Source: Paragonimus westermani
Lineage: Eukaryota; Platyhelminthes; Trematoda; Plagiorchiida; Troglotrematidae
DNA: 64,000 bases
Assembly (NCBI GenBank): GCA_008508345.1
Contig: QNGE01001305.1
Coordinates: forward strand, 14,023 to 78,022
Reading direction: 5' to 3'
This document shows, piece by piece, positions 62,401-64,000 of the stretch. Below the pieces are notes generated by a model. The model saw only the letters and a program-made list of their open reading frames with translations, ran no database searches and was not told the DNA's origin. The position numbers and the translations under genes were made by a program. How positions within the stretch are numbered: position 1 is the stretch's first letter; the number at the start of each line of letters is the position of its first letter.

Positions 62401-64000
62401 TGTCGTCCTTCGATAATATTCTACTCGTGAGTAGTATACTACTCAACGAAACTGGTTGTAGAACATTAGAACTTGCTAACCGCTAGTTTACCGGTACGTT
62501 ACAAATTCGTATGAGATTCACAGGCCGCCTAATTGTTCAGCGTGAAAGACTTGTTGAGACTGCGTTTCCGTGGGTTATATTAGTTCGATGGAACTCTCCG
62601 CAGCATAACTGTCAATACTGTTTTAACACTATCTTCTATAATATTTCGAAAGCCAAAAGTTCCCTCTAGATTTGTTGTTTCCCGTGTCAAATGCAAGCGT
62701 AATAATTCTTTCCACGCTACAGACAGTCTCGTTTAAATCTATCCGACAATGTCTAACTTGAATTGATTCTATCTGCGTATTTGCTATTCTGGCACGTGTC
62801 GGTATGCGCTCAAAATAAACCACCAGAACGTTCCGGTCTTTTCATTCACAGGCCACCAGCAGTGAATGTAAGTCGTTTGAAATATCTGCATAAACCACGT
62901 GTAGATGCTAGATTTATCTGTCAAACGTAGATTTTTGGCGAATTGTGCGATCACTGATTGGTTAGTCAACTGATCGACGTCCGAGGAACAAGAATAAGAT
63001 CATGGAAACTGCACTGTATGAAATCGCTGGACGACTGAATTCTGTCTATCTTGCATAGTGGACGAATAAACTCCGAGGAGGTGGGCATGAGATATTAGTG
63101 TGCATCACTGTGTGTGCTTGATTTCCTTTAAACTTGCAGTGGATCTGGTATGCGCCCACAAACCAACAATCGAAGAGACAATCTGCAAGTCCAGCATTAG
63201 TGGTTACTTAGAGTAGTTGATAGCAGATGTCTACTAGTTTAAATATTTCGAGTCTTTACATAGTGGTAATTTTCGGAGATGACTGCATATCAGAAGTATC
63301 CATTTTGTCAAGTTCCAAGGATTACGTGGTGTTGTTCGTGTTCATTGAAACCAGACTCACGTTATACACTGCACAATAACCTCAACTGTGTGGTCGAAGT
63401 CTAGTCTACTTCAACCCACACAATAAGCAAAACCGCTCTAGTCCAGACTGTGCATTTTGTTGGCATGTAAAAATGTAAGGTGATAGAGTTTAAATTAAGT
63501 GCAACTCATTAGTTAGTCCCCAGTTAAGGATAATTGTCCATATCTTAGTTAAGCGCAGACATTTACGTGCAGAATAGGAGGAAAGTGGAAACAGAACGCA
63601 TTCCAAAAATTGATGGGGAATAGTTATATGTGTGCTAGTCAGTTGCCGGATTTTATCTCAATCTATGACTGGTTTACTGATCACCAACTTGTCACAGAAT
63701 CTCAGAATTTATTGTTGTGTATATCTGGCGCAGAGTGAAATGGAAGGTTGGGTTCATAGTAAACAAGAATACTTAATGAACAGGCAAGACACAAGGGAAC
63801 ATTTTTGGGAACCTTAACGCTGCAAAATCATAGTCACTTTCAAGGACCACTAGTCAAATATTCGATAACGACAAAGACCTGTGAGCACAACGGACGACGG
63901 TCAATCGTCCGAGGAATCACACTCAGAATTGAAAACTAGTTGTTACCTATTTATAGAATTGATTAATTTTAGCTTACGTGAACCATAGGTATCTCAAGCA
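56406..64000. other. No recognisable gene
   Basis: The last 7.6 kb hold only short frames. Apart from the small tandem repeat at 57049-57090, I see no repeat shared with the rest of the window and no RNA gene. Confidence 0.45.
57049..57090. repeat. Three 14-bp tandem units
   Basis: CGGTCTGTATAATA, CGGTCTGTGTAACA and CGGTCTGTGTATTG follow one another. A short minisatellite with a few substitutions between units; no function is suggested. Confidence 0.7.

Overview
The window looks like nuclear DNA from a flatworm, most likely a digenean fluke (trematode). It is AT-rich and gene-poor, with spliced genes that have long introns. It carries tRNA-derived SINEs, one family of which contains hammerhead ribozymes (as the Sm-alpha SINEs of schistosomes do). 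It also holds a Penelope-like element with a GIY-YIG endonuclease, a Ty3/gypsy pol remnant resembling the fluke CsRn1 group, and a CR1/jockey-like LINE remnant. The assignment is an inference from repeat types. No bacterial-style gene organisation is present, and most of the short open frames are chance.

Two genes can be built with confidence, and they are paralogues of each other. Gene 4TM-A (+) has exons 13512-13608, 13807-13965 and 16801-16943. Gene 4TM-B (-) has exons 33391-33295, 32473-32315 and 27711-27530. Both encode small four-helix membrane proteins (132 and 145 residues). Exons 1 and 2 have identical lengths (97 and 159 nt), both introns are phase 1, and the donor sites match. The genes stand tail to tail about 10.6 kb apart, so they arose by an inverted duplication. 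I do not recognise the family.

Layout: 1-418 is a GC-rich tandem-repeat block, repeated at 37868-38297. 5130-7075 is a degenerate gypsy pol. 13.5-16.9 kb is 4TM-A. 20.1-26.7 kb, between the paralogues, holds a hammerhead SINE, a second type of hammerhead repeat, a diverged SINE and a LINE remnant. 27.5-33.4 kb is 4TM-B, with a SINE and a hammerhead repeat antisense in its second intron. 38.8-39.35 kb and 43.5-44.0 kb are two head-to-head pairs of hammerhead SINEs. 45.2-45.65 kb is a second SINE family. 45.9 and 53.1 kb hold two copies of a repeat with a covarying RNA fold. 54.5-56.4 kb is a nearly intact Penelope-like reverse transcriptase/endonuclease frame with one late frameshift. The remainder shows nothing I can support.

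The points most worth following up are: (1) four hammerhead ribozymes inside a tRNA-like SINE, with invariant stems and varying loops; (2) an inverted ribozyme-SINE pair bracketed by one perfect 12-bp target-site duplication, meaning it inserted as a unit; (3) the smaller dimer-type hammerheads at 21355 and 29765; (4) the unnamed structured repeat at 45925 and 53122, where one hairpin shows three compensatory base-pair changes; and (5) the inverted 4TM gene pair.
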